Positions 1 to 9,811 are shown, counted from the first letter of the stretch. The stretch: DNA of 64,000 bases from Tenebrionibacter intestinalis (GCF_016632365.1 NZ_JAEPBH010000016.1:16680-80679), one strand, 5' to 3'. Made by a program: numbers and translations. The notes: generated by a model not told the origin, from the letters alone.

Positions 1-185
1 GGCGTATCCAGCCCGCCCAGCAGGTGCAAAAGCGTACTTTTGCCTGACCCCGAACTGCCGACAATCGCCATCATCTCGCCCATGCCGATGCTGAAGCTGA
101 CATCGTGCAGTACATCAGTATGCACTTTACCTTCCTGATAGCGTTTGCACAGTTTGTTACACTGTAACAGCACCGAATTACTCAT
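1..185 (-). CDS. lolD: Lipoprotein-releasing ABC transporter ATPase LolD (partial, N-terminus only)
   Basis: About 61 N-terminal residues are inside the window; the rest lies beyond base 1. They contain the Walker A motif GSSGSGKST at residues 43-51, and the flanking residues closely match E. coli LolD. LolD is the cytoplasmic ATPase of the LolCDE complex, which extracts mature lipoproteins from the inner membrane and hands them to the carrier LolA. The ATG overlaps the end of lolC by 8 bases (178-185), so the two genes are translationally coupled in one operon; in E. coli the order is lolC-lolD-lolE. The partial state is caused by the window edge, not by decay. Confidence 0.95.
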   Translation of the reverse strand, partial: MSNSVLLQCNKLCKRYQEGKVHTDVLHDVSFSIGMGEMMAIVGSSGSGKSTLLHLLGGLDT

Positions 186-1377
186 AACGTAAAGCCTCAG
201 CGGGTTGGGTGGCGGCGGCGCGCCATGACGGGTAAAGCGTGGAAAGCAACGCAACGGCCATCGCGGCCAGCGCAATGACGATAACCTGAACCGGCTCAAC
301 GGCCACAGGCAGCGCCGCGCCGTCAAGCGCTGCGCCAATCACCGGCATCAGGTTATTAAGCTGGCTGGCCAGCAGCGTGCCGAGCAGCGCGCCAAGCAGC
401 GCGCCAATCACGCCGGCGCTGGCCCCCTGGACGATAAACACCGCCATTATCTGGCGCCGCGTCAGCCCCTGGGTCTGGAGAATCGCCACCTCGCTCTGCT
501 TTTCCATCACCATCAGGCCAAGCGAGGTGATAATGTTAAACGCCGCCACGGCGACAATCAGGCTTAGCAGCAGCCCCATCATATTTTTTTCCATGCGCAC
601 GGCCTGGAACAGCTCGCCTTTGCGCGCGCGCCAGTCCTGCCATTGCGCGCTCTCCGGCAGCGCCTGTTTGCTGAGCGTATCTACCGCCAGCGGCTGATTC
701 AGAAAAAGCCGCCAGCCGGTGATATTCCCCGCCGGGTAGCGCATCAGGCGTGATGCATCCTGCTGATTGACCAGCAATTGATAGCTGTCAACTTCGCTGT
801 TGGCGGCAAAAGTTCCCGCCACGTTAAACAGCCGCTGGCTCGGCAGACGCCCCATAGGGGTAAACTGGCTGGCGGAAGGCACCATAATGCGAACACTGTC
901 GCCGCGTTTAACGCCAAGCTGCCCGGCCAGTTGCTCGCCGAGAATAACGTTGTACTTTCCGGCCTCCAGCGCGCTCTGGCTAACGTTAACCAGATACGGC
1001 GTAAGCGGATCGTTTTCCTGCGGCATAATGCCTAACATTACGCCCACGGCCACGCCACGCGGGCTTTGCAACACCACATCGCCTGTAGTTAGCGGCGCCA
1101 CGCGGTTTACGCCCTGCAGGTTAAGCCTGGCGGCGGGAAGTTGTTCGGGATTAATGAAACCTTTGGCCGAGGTGATAAGCGCCTGCGGCATCAGCCCCAG
1201 GATGTTGTTTTGCAACTCACGCTCAAAACCGTTCATCACCGACAGTACGGTTACCAGCGCCATTACGCCAAGCGTAATGCCTATCGTGGAAAGCCAGGAG
1301 ACGAAGCGGCTGAAGCGGTCCGCTGCACGCCCGCGCATATAACGCAGGCCAATAAATAACGCGACAGGTTGATACAT
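178..1377 (-). CDS. lolC: Lipoprotein-releasing ABC transporter permease LolC
   Basis: A 399-residue inner-membrane permease of the LolCDE lipoprotein exporter, the usual length for LolC. It has one N-terminal membrane segment (about residues 25-48), a large periplasmic domain that in the family docks LolA, and three C-terminal membrane segments (about 265-290, 315-338 and 366-388) forming the FtsX-type permease domain. The start is the first ATG and begins [18 protein letters not shown], as in E. coli. It is the first gene of the lolCD(E) operon. The divergent neighbour, ycfT in E. coli, is a pseudogene here. Confidence 0.95.
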   Translation of the reverse strand: MYQPVALFIGLRYMRGRAADRFSRFVSWLSTIGITLGVMALVTVLSVMNGFERELQNNILGLMPQALITSAKGFINPEQLPAARLNLQGVNRVAPLTTGDVVLQSPRGVAVGVMLGIMPQENDPLTPYLVNVSQSALEAGKYNVILGEQLAGQLGVKRGDSVRIMVPSASQFTPMGRLPSQRLFNVAGTFAANSEVDSYQLLVNQQDASRLMRYPAGNITGWRLFLNQPLAVDTLSKQALPESAQWQDWRARKGELFQAVRMEKNMMGLLLSLIVAVAAFNIITSLGLMVMEKQSEVAILQTQGLTRRQIMAVFIVQGASAGVIGALLGALLGTLLASQLNNLMPVIGAALDGAALPVAVEPVQVIVIALAAMAVALLSTLYPSWRAAATQPAEALRYE

Positions 1378-1669
1378 GAAATCCGTGTCACCGCGGTTTT
1401 AGAGATTGAGCGTGGAGTATATAAGCGATACCGCAGCAGGTAAATGAAAGATAACGTTTTTCAGGAGGCGTATCGCATAAAAAAGCTTGTTAAATCAACA
1501 AAATAAACTTATTTTCCCGGATTATGAAAATCAGAATCGCAAACAGAAACTAACCTGAAGTTTTTCTTAAATATGTCAATACGTTACAAAAGCGGTTAAC
1601 TGGAGTACGAAACCGGTGTCGATTTCGCATCTCCTCCCGAATTCCTTCCCGCTGACATACCGGGTAAGT

Positions 1670-2070
1670 ATGAAAAACAAGCAACTGTGGATTAACCAGA
1701 TAAAAGGTTTATATATTTGTCTGGTGGCGCCAGACCACAGCGTCATCGCGTTTTATCCGCATATTCCGGGGCGGCTACAGGGTAATGTCGCGTATATCCC
1801 CAAACGGTGGATCTACGGCAATGCCTGCCTTGCACCGTTGCGCATGCCGTATTTTCTTTATTCCCGGCTATCTGATAATGCGCTATATCGCTTACACGAC
1901 TCATCGCATTTTAATTAAAGCCATAAGCCCTTTCACCCTCACGCTGTACGGCCTGCATACGCTGGCGCCGGGCGTACAGTAACTAAGCCTCGCGCTATAC
2001 ACACTATTTCGGCTTCTCATCGTAAGCTCTCTCGCAGGCTTACCGGCGACCTGCTGTTACAGCGCTGCGC
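1670..2070 (+). pseudogene. ycfT: Decayed ycfT (inner-membrane acyltransferase-3 family protein)
   Basis: Three reading frames in succession give pieces of E. coli YcfT (about 357 residues). From 1670, frame one reads MKNKQLWINQIKGLYICLV and continues to a conserved 'APLRMP' stretch. A shift near 1850 restores 'GYLIMRYI'. This jumps directly to 'YTTHRILIKAISPFTL', which in YcfT lies some 200 residues further on. A last shift near 2010 gives 'RKLSRRLTGDLL', the C-terminal end. The gene has therefore lost its middle and has at least two frameshifts. The position, between mfd and lolC and divergent from lolC, is the E. coli ycfT locus. The 100-residue open frame from 1616 is only the first fragment. 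Confidence 0.8.
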
Positions 2071-2246
2071 GGGCGCTTTAACGGTGTTCAGGCGGCCCCG
2101 CAGGAGGCGCTCATCGCGCCTGATTTATGCCCTGTGGGCAAACGCGCTTGCCAGGTTCGATTGATAAGCGATAATAATGCTCTGGCAATCCTACGGAATT
2201 TACCCACGCACCGCGCGGGCCACAGCAGAGAGACAGTCGCTTTTCT

Positions 2247-5200
2247 ATGTCTGAACAAAATCGATACAGCCTGCCGGTAAGCGCGGGCGACCAGCGCCAG
2301 TTTGGCGAACTTACCGGCGCTGCCTGCGCCAGTGAAGTAGCGGAAATCGCGCAGCGACACCCCGGGCCCATCGTGCTGATCGCGCCCGATATGCAAAATG
2401 CGCTGCGGCTACAGGACGAGGTTCAGCAATTTGCTGACACGCAGGTCCTGAGCCTCGCCGACTGGGAAACCCTGCCTTACGATAGTTTCTCGCCGCACCA
2501 GGATATTGTGTCATCCCGCCTCTCCACGCTCTATCATCTGCCGACCATGCGCCATGGCGTGCTCATTTTGCCGGTCAATACCCTGATGCAGCGCGTTTGC
2601 CCGCACAATTATCTGCACGCTCACGCGTTGGTATTGACCAAAGGCCAAACGCTGTCGCGAGACGCGCTGCGCGATCGGCTGGAAAATGCGGGCTATCGCC
2701 ATGTGGATCAGGTCATGGAGCACGGCGAATATGCCACACGCGGCGCGCTGCTCGACCTGTGGCCGATGGGCAGCGAATCGCCCTATCGGCTTGATTTTTT
2801 TGACGATGAGCTGGACAGCCTGCGCCTGTTTGACGTAGACAGCCAGCGCACGCTCGAAGAAGTTGAGGCAGTCAACCTGCTTCCGGCCCACGAGTTCCCA
2901 ACCGACAAAGCGGCAATCGAGCTGTTTCGCAGCCAGTGGCGCGATACGTTCGAGGTGCGCCGCGATCCGGAGCATATTTATCAGCAAGTGAGCAAAGGCA
3001 TGCTGCCTGCGGGTATTGAATACTGGCAGCCGCTATTTTTTAACGAACCGCTGCCGCCGCTGTTCAGCTACTTTGCGAAAAATACGCTGGTCATTAACAC
3101 CGGCGATCTGGCGCAAAGCGCTGAACGCTTCTGGGTTGATGTGAATGCCCGCTATGAAAACCGCCGCGTCGATCCGATGCGCCCGCTGCTGCCCCCCGCC
3201 GCGCTGTGGTTGGCGCCGGATGAACTGCACGGCGCGCTGAAAGGCTGGCCGCGGATACAGTTAAAGAAAGAATCGCTGGCGCAAAAGGCCGCCAACGTCA
3301 ACCTTGGCTATAAACCCCTGCCCGACCTTTCCGTACAGCCGCAGCAAAAGGCGCCGCTGGATAATCTGCGCCGCTTTCTTGAGCATTTTGACGGCGCGGT
3401 TATTTTCTCCGTAGAGAGCGAGGGCCGCCGCGAAGCGCTGGGAGAACTGCTGGCGCGTATCAAAATTGCGCCGAAACCTATTCAGCGCCTGGATGACGCC
3501 GCGCCCGGCGGCCGCTGGCTGACTATTGGCGCCAGCGAGCACGGCTTTATCGACACCTGGCGCAACCGGGCTCTCATTTGTGAAAGCGATATGCTTGGCG
3601 AGCGCGTTGGCCGCCGCCGCCAGGAAAGCCGCCGCGCCATCAACCCGGACATACTGATCCGCAACCTGGCTGAACTGCACCCCGGCCAGCCGGTAGTCCA
3701 TCTGGAGCACGGCGTAGGCCGCTACGCGGGAATGACGACGCTGGAAGCAGGCGGCATCAAGGGTGAGTATCTGATTCTCACCTACGCAGGCGACGCCAAA
3801 CTTTACGTCCCGGTTACCTCTTTACACCTTATCAGCCGCTACGCAGGCGGAGCGGAAGAAAATGCGCCGCTGCACAAGCTTGGCGGCGATGCCTGGACGC
3901 GAGCGCGCCAGAAGGCCGCAGAAAAAGTGCGGGATGTCGCTGCCGAACTGTTGGATATTTACGCCCAGCGCGCCGCTAAAGCCGGCTTCGCCTTTAAGCA
4001 TGATAAGGAACAATACCGGCTTTTTTGTGACAGCTTCCCGTTTGAAACCACGCCGGATCAGGCGCAGGCCATTAACGCCGTGCTGAGCGATATGTGTCAA
4101 CCGCTGGCAATGGACAGGCTGGTGTGCGGCGACGTAGGCTTCGGTAAAACCGAAGTCGCCATGCGCGCAGCCTTCCTCGCGGTGGAAAACCACAAGCAGG
4201 TAGCGGTGCTGGTGCCCACCACGCTGCTGGCCCAACAGCATTTCGATAACTTCCGCGACCGTTTCGCCAACTGGCCGGTACGCATTGAAATGCTGTCTCG
4301 TTTTCGCAGCGCCAAAGAGCAGGCGCAGGTGCTGGAACAGGCGGCAGACGGCAAAGTGGATATCCTGATAGGCACCCATAAGCTTCTGATGAGCGATCTA
4401 AAATGGCGCGATTTGGGGCTGTTAATCGTTGATGAGGAGCACCGCTTCGGCGTGCGGCACAAGGAGCGTATTAAAGCTATGCGCGCCGATGTGGATATCC
4501 TCACCCTTACTGCCACGCCCATTCCGCGCACGCTGAATATGGCAATGAGCGGTATGCGCGATCTGTCGATTATCGCCACGCCGCCCGCGCGTCGCCTGGC
4601 GGTAAAAACCTTTGTGCGTGAATACGACAGCCTGGTGGTACGCGAAGCGATCCTGCGCGAAGTCCTGCGCGGCGGACAGGTGTACTATCTTTATAACGAT
4701 GTGGAAAACATACAGAAAGCCGCGCAGCGCCTTGAAGAACTGGTGCCGGAGGCGCGTATCGCCATCGGACATGGCCAGATGCGCGAGCGCGAGCTGGAAC
4801 GGGTAATGAACGATTTCCACCACCAGCGCTTTAACGTACTGGTGTGTACCACCATCATCGAAACCGGCATCGACATCCCCACCGCCAATACCATTATCAT
4901 CGAGCGCGCAGACCATTTTGGCCTGGCTCAGTTACACCAACTGCGAGGCCGCGTCGGGCGCTCGCATCATCAGGCCTACGCCTGGCTGTTAACGCCGCAT
5001 CCAAAAGCAATGACCAGCGATGCCCAGAAACGCCTGGAAGCGATCGCCTCGCTCGAAGATCTTGGCGCCGGATTCGCGCTTGCCACGCACGATCTTGAAA
5101 TTCGCGGCGCAGGCGAACTGCTGGGCGAAGATCAGAGCGGCCAGATGGAAACTATCGGCTTCTCGCTGTATATGGAGCTGCTGGAAAACGCCGTTGATGC

Positions 5201-5693
5201 GCTAAAGGCCGGGCGCGAGCCGTCGCTTGAGGATTTAACCAGCCAGCAGACGGAAGTAGAACTGCGGATACCCGCTCTGTTGCCCGATGATTTTATCCCT
5301 GACGTCAACACGCGCCTGTCATTTTATAAGCGTATCGCCAGCGCAAAAAACGCCGGCGAGCTGGATGATATTAAGGTTGAACTCATCGATAGGTTTGGCA
5401 AACTGCCCGATGCGGCGCGCACGCTGCTGGATATCGCGGCGCTACGCCAGCAGGCGCAAAAACTCGGTATTCGTAAACTAGAAGCTAACGAGAAAGGCGG
5501 CATGATGGAGTTCGGCGAACAAAACCATATCGATCCCGCCTGGCTTATCGGCCTTTTGCAAAAGCAGCCCCAGCACTACCGGCTGGATGGCCCGACCCGG
5601 CTGCGCTTTACCCAGGCCCTGGAGGAACGCAAAGCGCGTATGGACTGGGTACGCGACTTTATGCGGCAACTGGCTGAAAACGCTATCGTATAA
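2247..5693 (+). CDS. mfd: Transcription-repair coupling factor Mfd
   Basis: 1148 residues, exactly the E. coli length. Mfd removes RNA polymerase stalled at template-strand lesions and recruits UvrA. The N-terminal third is the UvrB-homology region. An RNAP-interacting module follows at about 470-550 ('HLEHGVGRYAGM' precedes it). Then come the superfamily-2 translocase domains, with Walker A GDVGFGKTE near residue 628 and the DEEH box (LIVDEEHRFG) near 726. The TRG region contains 'GQMRERELERVM', and the C-terminal domain masks the UvrA-binding surface. The start ATG lies behind a short gap from the ycfT remnant. In E. coli, ycfT, mfd and ldtC lie in the same relative order and orientation. 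Confidence 0.97.
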   Translation: MSEQNRYSLPVSAGDQRQFGELTGAACASEVAEIAQRHPGPIVLIAPDMQNALRLQDEVQQFADTQVLSLADWETLPYDSFSPHQDIVSSRLSTLYHLPTMRHGVLILPVNTLMQRVCPHNYLHAHALVLTKGQTLSRDALRDRLENAGYRHVDQVMEHGEYATRGALLDLWPMGSESPYRLDFFDDELDSLRLFDVDSQRTLEEVEAVNLLPAHEFPTDKAAIELFRSQWRDTFEVRRDPEHIYQQVSKGMLPAGIEYWQPLFFNEPLPPLFSYFAKNTLVINTGDLAQSAERFWVDVNARYENRRVDPMRPLLPPAALWLAPDELHGALKGWPRIQLKKESLAQKAANVNLGYKPLPDLSVQPQQKAPLDNLRRFLEHFDGAVIFSVESEGRREALGELLARIKIAPKPIQRLDDAAPGGRWLTIGASEHGFIDTWRNRALICESDMLGERVGRRRQESRRAINPDILIRNLAELHPGQPVVHLEHGVGRYAGMTTLEAGGIKGEYLILTYAGDAKLYVPVTSLHLISRYAGGAEENAPLHKLGGDAWTRARQKAAEKVRDVAAELLDIYAQRAAKAGFAFKHDKEQYRLFCDSFPFETTPDQAQAINAVLSDMCQPLAMDRLVCGDVGFGKTEVAMRAAFLAVENHKQVAVLVPTTLLAQQHFDNFRDRFANWPVRIEMLSRFRSAKEQAQVLEQAADGKVDILIGTHKLLMSDLKWRDLGLLIVDEEHRFGVRHKERIKAMRADVDILTLTATPIPRTLNMAMSGMRDLSIIATPPARRLAVKTFVREYDSLVVREAILREVLRGGQVYYLYNDVENIQKAAQRLEELVPEARIAIGHGQMRERELERVMNDFHHQRFNVLVCTTIIETGIDIPTANTIIIERADHFGLAQLHQLRGRVGRSHHQAYAWLLTPHPKAMTSDAQKRLEAIASLEDLGAGFALATHDLEIRGAGELLGEDQSGQMETIGFSLYMELLENAVDALKAGREPSLEDLTSQQTEVELRIPALLPDDFIPDVNTRLSFYKRIASAKNAGELDDIKVELIDRFGKLPDAARTLLDIAALRQQAQKLGIRKLEANEKGGMMEFGEQNHIDPAWLIGLLQKQPQHYRLDGPTRLRFTQALEERKARMDWVRDFMRQLAENAIV

Positions 5694-5700
5694 GTGTATT

Positions 5701-5725
5701 TCGGCGCCCCTGCTTGCGGGGGCGC
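5701..5725 (+). terminator. Possible hairpin terminator after mfd
   Basis: GCGCCCC and GGGGCGC form a 7-bp GC-rich stem just behind the mfd stop codon. No T-run follows, so factor-independent termination is uncertain. Confidence 0.35.
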
Positions 5726-5828
5726 TCAACCGGCCATATTTACAAACCCTTGCAAACGGCCAGGCTTTCCCGACAGACCCCCACGCATAATCCCTTTTTA
5801 TTTAAATATGGATCCAATTTTTAACACC

Positions 5829-6794
5829 ATGATAACCTTTTCACGTTTATTCCGCTGGCTGATTGCTTTGGGCATCACCACAGCGTGCGCGTTAAGCGCT
5901 CTGTCTGCCGTCGCTAACACCTGGCCGCTTCCGCCGCCGGGCAGCCGGGTTGTAGGCGAGAACCGCTACCACGCCGTCGCCCGCGACGGCGGATCGCTTG
6001 AGGCCATTGCCAGGAAATATAACGTCGGTTTTCTTGGGCTGCTTCAGGCCAACCCGGGCGTTGACCCGTATATGCCGCGTCCGGGCAGCGTACTGACCAT
6101 CCCGCTTCAGTCACTATTACCCGATGCGCCACGCCAGGGCATCGTTATTAACCTGGCAGAACTGCGGCTCTACTATTATCCTCCCGGTAAGCAAAACGTC
6201 GTGGTCTTCCCAATCGGGATTGGGCAACCTGGCGATGACACCGTCACCCCTACTATGCTGACAACCGTTTCTGAAAAACGCACCAATCCGACATGGACGC
6301 CCACGGCGAATATCCGGGCGCGCTACAAAGCTCAGGGCATAATTTTGCCGGCGGTTGTCCCGGCCGGGCCGGATAATCCTATGGGGCATCACGCTATTCG
6401 TCTGGCAGCCCAGGGCGGGGTTTATCTGCTGCACGGCACCAACGCCGACTTTGGCATCGGCATGCGCGTAAGCTCAGGCTGCATTCGCCTGCGCGATAAT
6501 GATATTAAGTGGTTATATGACAACGTACAGCCTGGCGAGCGCGTCAATATCATTAATACGCCGATTAAGGCATCCCGTGAGCCGGACGGCCGCTATCTGG
6601 TGGAGGTGCACCAGCCGCTGTCAGAATCTATTGACGACGATCCGCAAACGCTGCCCATCACGCCCGATGCTGATATGCGTAAATTTCTGGCGCAAGCGGA
6701 CCCCGAGTCTTTAATCGTTGGAAAAGCAATGTCCATGCGGGCCGGAATGCCGGTTACGGTCGGTTACGACAGCTCAGCAGGCCACAAAATTTAA
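5829..6794 (+). CDS. ldtC: L,D-transpeptidase LdtC (YcfS), attaches Braun lipoprotein to peptidoglycan
   Basis: Periplasmic L,D-transpeptidase. In the family it links meso-DAP of peptidoglycan to the C-terminal lysine of Lpp. A signal peptide occupies about residues 1-30, followed by 'NTWPLPPPGSR', which is also the mature start region of E. coli LdtC. A LysM-like segment (GGSLEAIARKYNVGFLGLLQ) precedes the YkuD catalytic domain, which has HGTN and SSGCIRL with the nucleophile Cys at about residue 218. I chose the ATG at 5829 (MITFSRLFRW) because it gives a normal signal peptide. An in-frame ATG at 5808 is possible, while the frame is open back to 5694 only by chance. It follows mfd in the same direction. 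Confidence 0.92.
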   Translation: MITFSRLFRWLIALGITTACALSALSAVANTWPLPPPGSRVVGENRYHAVARDGGSLEAIARKYNVGFLGLLQANPGVDPYMPRPGSVLTIPLQSLLPDAPRQGIVINLAELRLYYYPPGKQNVVVFPIGIGQPGDDTVTPTMLTTVSEKRTNPTWTPTANIRARYKAQGIILPAVVPAGPDNPMGHHAIRLAAQGGVYLLHGTNADFGIGMRVSSGCIRLRDNDIKWLYDNVQPGERVNIINTPIKASREPDGRYLVEVHQPLSESIDDDPQTLPITPDADMRKFLAQADPESLIVGKAMSMRAGMPVTVGYDSSAGHKI

Positions 6795-6889
6795 GGCCCT
6801 GCGCAGGCCGCCAAAAGCGCTGAGTTTTAAACAGGCTGTAGCGCCTTGCCCTGTTACGGATAAGAAATAAAGGCAATGAGCGCTAACGC

Positions 6890-7153
6890 TTATTTATAAA
6901 TAGCGGCAGTGCCATAAAGAGGCGGCGGCCCGTTAACTGAGATAATACGGTAGGCTATCGCCCCCTTTACGTCCGCTTTTGCCGAAAGTTGAGACTGCAA
7001 CGTTTGTCGATTTGCCCCGCCCGACATCGAGATTATACCTATCTGCCGCAGGCCCGCAGGCGGGGTTTCAACCTCAAGCGCGGCCTGGCCTGTAAAAGAA
7101 AAAGAGAGCGCGCTAAGCGCGGCAATGGCTAAAAGCCGTTTTGCACTTTTCAT
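6890..7153 (-). CDS. bhsA: BhsA/McbA-family small periplasmic stress protein (DUF1471)
   Basis: 87 residues with a signal peptide (MKSAKRLLAIAALSALSFSF...) and a mature DUF1471 (YhcN/BhsA) domain. The domain carries 'GIISMSGGANRQTLQSQLS' and ends 'GTAAIYK', as in E. coli BhsA. BhsA affects outer-membrane permeability, biofilm formation and copper or multi-stress survival. I chose the ATG at 7153 over the upstream in-frame ATG at 7177 because it begins the signal peptide in the position seen in E. coli. It sits between ldtC and ycfJ, the same neighbours as in E. coli, and faces ldtC tail to tail. A CRP-like site lies about 65 bases upstream. Confidence 0.88.
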   Translation of the reverse strand: MKSAKRLLAIAALSALSFSFTGQAALEVETPPAGLRQIGIISMSGGANRQTLQSQLSAKADVKGAIAYRIISVNGPPPLYGTAAIYK

Positions 7154-7218
7154 ATTTAACGCCCTCGCGCTGAGCACGGCTTAACGGAACAAATAACGAT
7201 CAGTAAAGTAAGCATAGA

Positions 7219-7234
7219 CGTGATCTGCATCACA
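7219..7234. promoter_or_regulatory. CRP-like operator upstream of bhsA
   Basis: CGTGA-N6-TCACA is one mismatch from the CRP core TGTGA-N6-TCACA. It is centred about 73 bases upstream of the bhsA start codon. CRP control is inferred from the site alone. Confidence 0.5.
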
Positions 7235-7313
7235 TGCTAACGCATTTTTTAATGGGTTATTTGACCCATCCAACTTTATAGGGTCAGACCCTTTACCGGC
7301 CCCCTTTTCTTTT

Positions 7314-7562
7314 TATTTGGTCAGCGGCCTGGTTCGCTTTTTTAACATATACGGGATTGCTGACGCCACGAACCGCAGGCGTAGGCAAGTACAGCGCGCC
7401 CGGCATAGCGGCTGAGGCGAAACCAGGCAGGAAGCCGAACCGGCCGCTGTCTGACAGACGGGCAGTGGCGCACCGTGAAGCAACGATCGCTTTACGAAGC
7501 CATCTGAGATTGCAAAGCGGACCGGGGTAGCCCGCCTTGTCCGTTCACTTTGATGAAATCCC
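7314..7562. repeat. Interspersed intergenic repeat, copy A (~245 bp)
   Basis: This stretch between bhsA and ycfJ shares at least seven colinear blocks, in the same orientation, with 24400-24655. They are: TATTT..TCAGC at the left end; a TCGCTTTT/TACGGG block; GCTGACGCC (7359); AACCGCAGGC (7371); GGCTGAGGCGAAAC (7410, 14 identical bases); CAGTGGC (7463); and GAAGCAACG (7478). The right end reads CCGTTCAC....TTGATGAA..CCC (7541-7562). No protein is evident in it. It looks like a diverged copy of a non-coding repeat family; I do not recognise it as ERIC, REP or BOX. Confidence 0.65.
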
Positions 7563-7594
7563 GTATGTCAGTAACAGGCGTGGTTACTCTATAT

Positions 7595-8134
7595 TCAGGT
7601 TTTCTGGTTCAGCGCCAGTTGCCCCTTATTATCAAGCGGGATCCGGGTACCGGGATCGCTGCTCATTCTGATTTTCCCCTGCCGATCGCCAATCTGGTAC
7701 GTGACGTCATAACCCAGCATTTTCTCTGTGTTGTCATATACCGTTTTACAACGCCGCTGCGTTGTGGCGTACGTATCCCCTTCCTGCATAGCGCCCTGAA
7801 TCTGGTTTCCGGCATAGCCGCCGCTAAGCGCGCCAACCACCGTCGCCACATCTTTACCGCGCCCGCCGCCAAACTGATGGCCGATAACGCCGCCTGCCAC
7901 CGCGCCCAACGCAGAACCGATCAGGCGATTTTCATCCTGCGCCGGGCGACGATGCGTAACCGTCATATTACGGCACGCCTTGCGCGGCGTCTTTATGGTC
8001 TCTTTAACAGGCACGGCGGATAATACCTGCGCATACTGCGGGCCGCTTTCGAATACGTTCATACTGGCCACAGCCGCCACGCCCAGCGCGGCGGCAACGC
8101 CGATACCAATACCCGCTAACATGGATTTATTCAC
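7595..8134 (-). CDS. ycfJ: YcfJ, glycine-zipper 2TM-domain protein
   Basis: 179 residues. An N-terminal hydrophobic segment (about 5-27, MLAGIGIGVAAALGVAAVAS) anchors or exports it. A Rick_17kDa/glycine-zipper region with repeated GxxxG (GSALGAVAGGVIGHQFGGG ... VVGALSGGYAGN) lies at about 72-110. The C-terminal part contains 'RRCKTVYD' and 'YDVTYQIG', typical of YcfJ. Its function is not established; related proteins are outer-membrane or envelope proteins. It lies between bhsA and ndh as in E. coli and is transcribed on its own from the minus strand. Confidence 0.85.
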   Translation of the reverse strand: MNKSMLAGIGIGVAAALGVAAVASMNVFESGPQYAQVLSAVPVKETIKTPRKACRNMTVTHRRPAQDENRLIGSALGAVAGGVIGHQFGGGRGKDVATVVGALSGGYAGNQIQGAMQEGDTYATTQRRCKTVYDNTEKMLGYDVTYQIGDRQGKIRMSSDPGTRIPLDNKGQLALNQKT

Positions 8135-8292
8135 CAGATCTTCCTCCAGAGCTGTGTTAAGCCGATCATTTTGTAACGTTATGTCAGCGTTGCCCCATCA
8201 GACAAAAGCTGAAAGAGGGGGGGGAGTGGCGGAATAAAATGCCAGATAAAAGAAAATTCCTGGAATAAGCGCAGGAAAGCACGGCGGATTAA

Positions 8293-8324
8293 GCGGCTCG
8301 CCTGCAACTTAACAGGCAAGCCGC
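8293..8324 (-). terminator. Hairpin downstream of ndh
   Basis: A 12-bp stem with one mismatch (GCGGCTcGCCTG / CAGGCaAGCCGC) and an 8-base loop, 11 bases past the ndh stop codon. No T-run follows on the minus strand, so it may protect the 3' end rather than terminate alone. Confidence 0.45.
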
Positions 8325-8335
8325 GGCAGGCATTA

Positions 8336-9637
8336 TTAATGCAGTTTGAGACGTGGGCGGATAACGCGGTTGATGCTGCCGACCAGCATCATCAGGCCGG
8401 TTTTAAAATAGCCGTGTAGCGCTATTTGATGCATGCGATACAGCGAAAGGTAAACCAGCCGCGCCATACGCCCTTCCACCATCATCGAGCCGCGCATCAG
8501 GTTGCCCATCAGGCTGCCTACGGTGGAGAATTTAGACAGCGACACCAGCGAACCATGATCTTTGTAAACGTAGTTTTTCAGCGTTTTGCCTTTCATCTGC
8601 GCCAGAATATTGTGCAGCGCGCAGGCGGCCATCTGGTGTGCGGCCTGCGCGCGCGGCGGCACAAAGCCCCCTTCCGGGCGGGCGCAGGAGGCGCAATCGC
8701 CGATAGCGTAAATATCCGGATCGCGGGTTGTCTGAAGCGTTGGTTCAGTCACCAGTTGGTTTATACGGTTGGTCTGCAACCCGCCAATCTCTTTCATAAA
8801 GTCCGGGGCTTTAATCCCTGCCGCCCATACCATCAGATCAGCCTGAATAAATTCGCCATCCTTCGTATTCAGACCATCGGCCTGGGCGCTGGTGACCAGA
8901 GTGTTAGTCAGCACGCGTACGCCAAGCGTGGTCAGCTCGCTTTGGGCGGCAGCGGAAATACGCGGCGGCAGCGCGGGCAAAATGCGCTCGCCCGCTTCCA
9001 CCAGCGTAACGTTCAGCGCTTCGCTGGTCAGCCCTTTATAGCCATAGCTGTGTAGCTGTTTAACGGCGTTATGCAGCTCGGCGGACAACTCCACGCCGGT
9101 TGCGCCGCCGCCGACAATGGCGATATTGACTTTGCCGTTAACGCCAAGGCTGGACGAATATTTCAAAAACAGGTTTAACATCTCCTGGTGAAAGCGGCGC
9201 GCCTGGTGCGGGTTATCAAGAAAAATGCAGTGTTCTTTGACGCCCGGCGTGTTGAAATCATTAGAGGCGCTCCCCAGCGCCATCACCAGCGTGTCGTAGG
9301 CCAGCCTGCGCGCAGGCACCAGCAGTTCACCCTTTTCATCATGCAACGCGGCAAGGGTAATTGTTTTTCCTTCCCTGTCGATATCCATTACTGAGCCAAG
9401 CTGAAACTGAAAATGATGATTGCGCGCGTGCGCCAGATAGCTTAGCGCATCCACGCCTTCATCAAGCGACCCCGTCGCGACTTCATGCAACAGCGGCTTC
9501 CACAAGTGGCTGTGATTGCGATCAACCAGCGTGATTTTGGCTTTTTTACTCCGCCCCAGTTTTCTGCCTAACTGCGTCGCCAGCTCCAGCCCGCCGGCGC
9601 CGCCGCCCACAATCACGATTTTTTTCATTGCTGTCAT
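8336..9637 (-). CDS. ndh: Type II NADH:quinone oxidoreductase (NDH-2)
   Basis: 433 residues, very close to E. coli Ndh over the whole length. It is a membrane-associated FAD flavoprotein that passes electrons from NADH to ubiquinone without pumping protons. The FAD-binding GGGAGG is at residues 11-16, and the NADH-binding [13 protein letters not shown] is near the middle. A conserved 'YAIGDCAS' closes the FAD fold, and the C-terminal amphipathic region ([27 protein letters not shown] end) associates with the membrane. The start is ATG with MTAMKK; E. coli begins MTTPLKK at the same place. An FNR box upstream suggests anaerobic repression, as known for E. coli ndh. Confidence 0.96.
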   Translation of the reverse strand: MTAMKKIVIVGGGAGGLELATQLGRKLGRSKKAKITLVDRNHSHLWKPLLHEVATGSLDEGVDALSYLAHARNHHFQFQLGSVMDIDREGKTITLAALHDEKGELLVPARRLAYDTLVMALGSASNDFNTPGVKEHCIFLDNPHQARRFHQEMLNLFLKYSSSLGVNGKVNIAIVGGGATGVELSAELHNAVKQLHSYGYKGLTSEALNVTLVEAGERILPALPPRISAAAQSELTTLGVRVLTNTLVTSAQADGLNTKDGEFIQADLMVWAAGIKAPDFMKEIGGLQTNRINQLVTEPTLQTTRDPDIYAIGDCASCARPEGGFVPPRAQAAHQMAACALHNILAQMKGKTLKNYVYKDHGSLVSLSKFSTVGSLMGNLMRGSMMVEGRMARLVYLSLYRMHQIALHGYFKTGLMMLVGSINRVIRPRLKLH

Positions 9638-9779
9638 GAAGATAAAAACTCCCCGGTTTTGCTTACCATCTGTTAATTAAGGCTTATTTATATATCCTTT
9701 AATTAACAACCAGTTATCTATGATGAAACGTCACATTTTACGGCAGAGTAACATGAATGGCGCATTGGTCATACCAAAT

Positions 9780-9793
9780 TTGATATGTATCAA
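9780..9793. promoter_or_regulatory. FNR box upstream of ndh
   Basis: TTGAT-N4-ATCAA, a perfect match to the FNR consensus, lies about 143 bases upstream of the ndh start codon. FNR represses ndh in E. coli from sites upstream of and near the promoter, so the same control is likely here. Confidence 0.7.
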
Positions 9794-9811
9794 GTTTTAT
9801 CGTTTAAAACA

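Noticed and set aside
800..1342. Plus-strand frames inside lolC, and similar long frames opposite mfd, asmA, mdtBC and others
   Set aside because: They are shadows of GC-rich coding sequence on the other strand, without Shine-Dalgarno sites or recognisable domains.
1616..1918. 100-residue open frame as a new small gene
   Set aside because: From 1670 it is the start of ycfT and breaks off by frameshift; the sequence before 1670 has no homology I recognise.
5694..5828. Upstream start of ldtC directly behind mfd
   Set aside because: It would put 45 unrelated residues and the possible mfd terminator in front of a normal signal peptide.
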